Origin: Saprospiraceae bacterium
GTDB taxonomy: Bacteria; Bacteroidota; Bacteroidia; Chitinophagales; Saprospiraceae
Assembly: GCA_027031185.1 (NCBI GenBank)
Contig: JALVEF010000016.1
Coordinates: forward strand, 1 to 5,962
Direction of reading: 5' to 3'
DNA length: 5,962 bases
In this document: positions 5,799-5,962 of the stretch, piece by piece
Numbering within the stretch: the first letter of the stretch is position 1
Layout: every line of letters begins with the position of its first letter
Program-made: the position numbers and the translations under genes
Notes under the pieces: model-generated
Seen by the model: the letters and a program-made list of their open reading frames with translations, nothing else
What the model was told of the DNA's origin: nothing
Database searches by the model: none

Positions 5799-5961
5799 GT
5801 AACTGTTTAGGTGCTCCTGTTTTTAGGGATAAAATAGGCATTTTTGTTCCTGTTGAAGCGAAAATTTTTGATGCGTAGCAGCGCTACGTGAGAAAATTTT
5901 TGCAAAGGTAGGTGCAAAAAGGGCATTTTAGCGCAAAAACAGCGGGTACCTAAACAGTTAC
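5799..5961 (-). mobile_element. Miniature inverted-repeat element C (163 bp, palindromic parent form)
   Basis: The two ends are inverted copies: GTAACTGTTTAGGT from the left, and the same 14 bases read from the right on the minus strand. The similarity continues through both arms, with about 57 of 82 hand-aligned columns identical, up to a central CGTAGC-AGC-GCTACG hairpin at 5874-5888. The whole element is thus one long imperfect palindrome. There is no open reading frame of note. Both ends match element B, which is in the opposite orientation. The left flank is ATTTTGAC; only one base (A) is visible to the right, which agrees with but does not prove a target duplication. It is probably a non-autonomous IS66-like element. 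Confidence 0.8.
5874..5888. repeat. Apex hairpin of element C
   Basis: CGTAGC and GCTACG form a perfect 6-bp stem around AGC, within one base of the midpoint of the 163-bp element. On each side lies GAAAATTTTTG (5860-5870 and 5892-5902), a direct repeat that contains the palindrome AAAATTTT and therefore can also pair across the hairpin. Elements A and B lack this whole centre. Confidence 0.8.
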
Positions 5962-5962
5962 A

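Larger units (their letters stand above)
5625..5962. other. Gene-free stretch upstream of the lipoprotein gene
   Basis: This 338-bp stretch runs to the window edge and holds no convincing coding region on either strand. It contains the probable lipoprotein promoter (5633-5664), an AT-rich unstructured part (about 5701-5798) in which I see nothing, and the inverted-repeat element C (5799-5961). Confidence 0.7.

Noticed and set aside
2981..5961. The repeats as a CRISPR array or attachment sites
   Set aside because: The copies are over 1 kb apart with genes between, differ in length and orientation, and have inverted ends and a target duplication, which fits transposable elements.

Overview
The window looks like a chromosomal stretch of a member of the Bacteroidota. 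The reasons are: no clear Shine-Dalgarno sequences, with A-rich stretches before two of the starts; a good match to the Bacteroidota promoter pattern (TTTG, about 20 bases, TAnnTTTG) before the lipoprotein gene; a short lipoprotein signal with a relaxed lipobox; and the protein types. The moderate GC content would fit an environmental lineage such as the Saprospiria, but that is only a guess. All five complete genes lie on the minus strand, so transcription runs from right to left. There are no RNA genes, CRISPR arrays or intact transposases.

Layout from right to left, in the direction of transcription. At 5799-5961 lies a 163-bp inverted-repeat element (C). A single gene for a putative lipoprotein of unknown function follows (4584-5624), with its own promoter and a strong intrinsic terminator at 4561-4577. 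Just beyond that terminator is a 77-bp relative of the element (B, 4464-4540), flanked by a perfect 8-bp target duplication. Next is a glutamate/aspartate-type cation symporter (3071-4378). The 164-bp gap after it holds a third, 40-bp relative (A, 2981-3020) and a small GC-rich hairpin. Then comes a tight three-gene operon: an ABC-F translation-factor-type ATPase (1011-2906), an NADPH-dependent FMN reductase-like flavoprotein (470-982) and an ArsC/Spx-fold thioredoxin-like protein (86-463). It ends at a hairpin at 43-76. That hairpin probably also terminates a gene entering from the left on the plus strand, whose last ten codons seem to be visible at 3-35.

The operon groups a ribosome-acting ATPase with two small proteins of redox type. 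This suggests stress-related housekeeping, but the sequence does not show a shared pathway. I found no new defence or metabolic system here. The most interesting content is the family of three miniature inverted-repeat elements. They share ends beginning GTAACTGTTT and look like successive internal deletions of one palindromic parent. GTAA ends and an 8-bp target duplication match the known habits of IS66-family insertion sequences, so these are probably non-autonomous elements mobilised by an IS66-type transposase encoded elsewhere.
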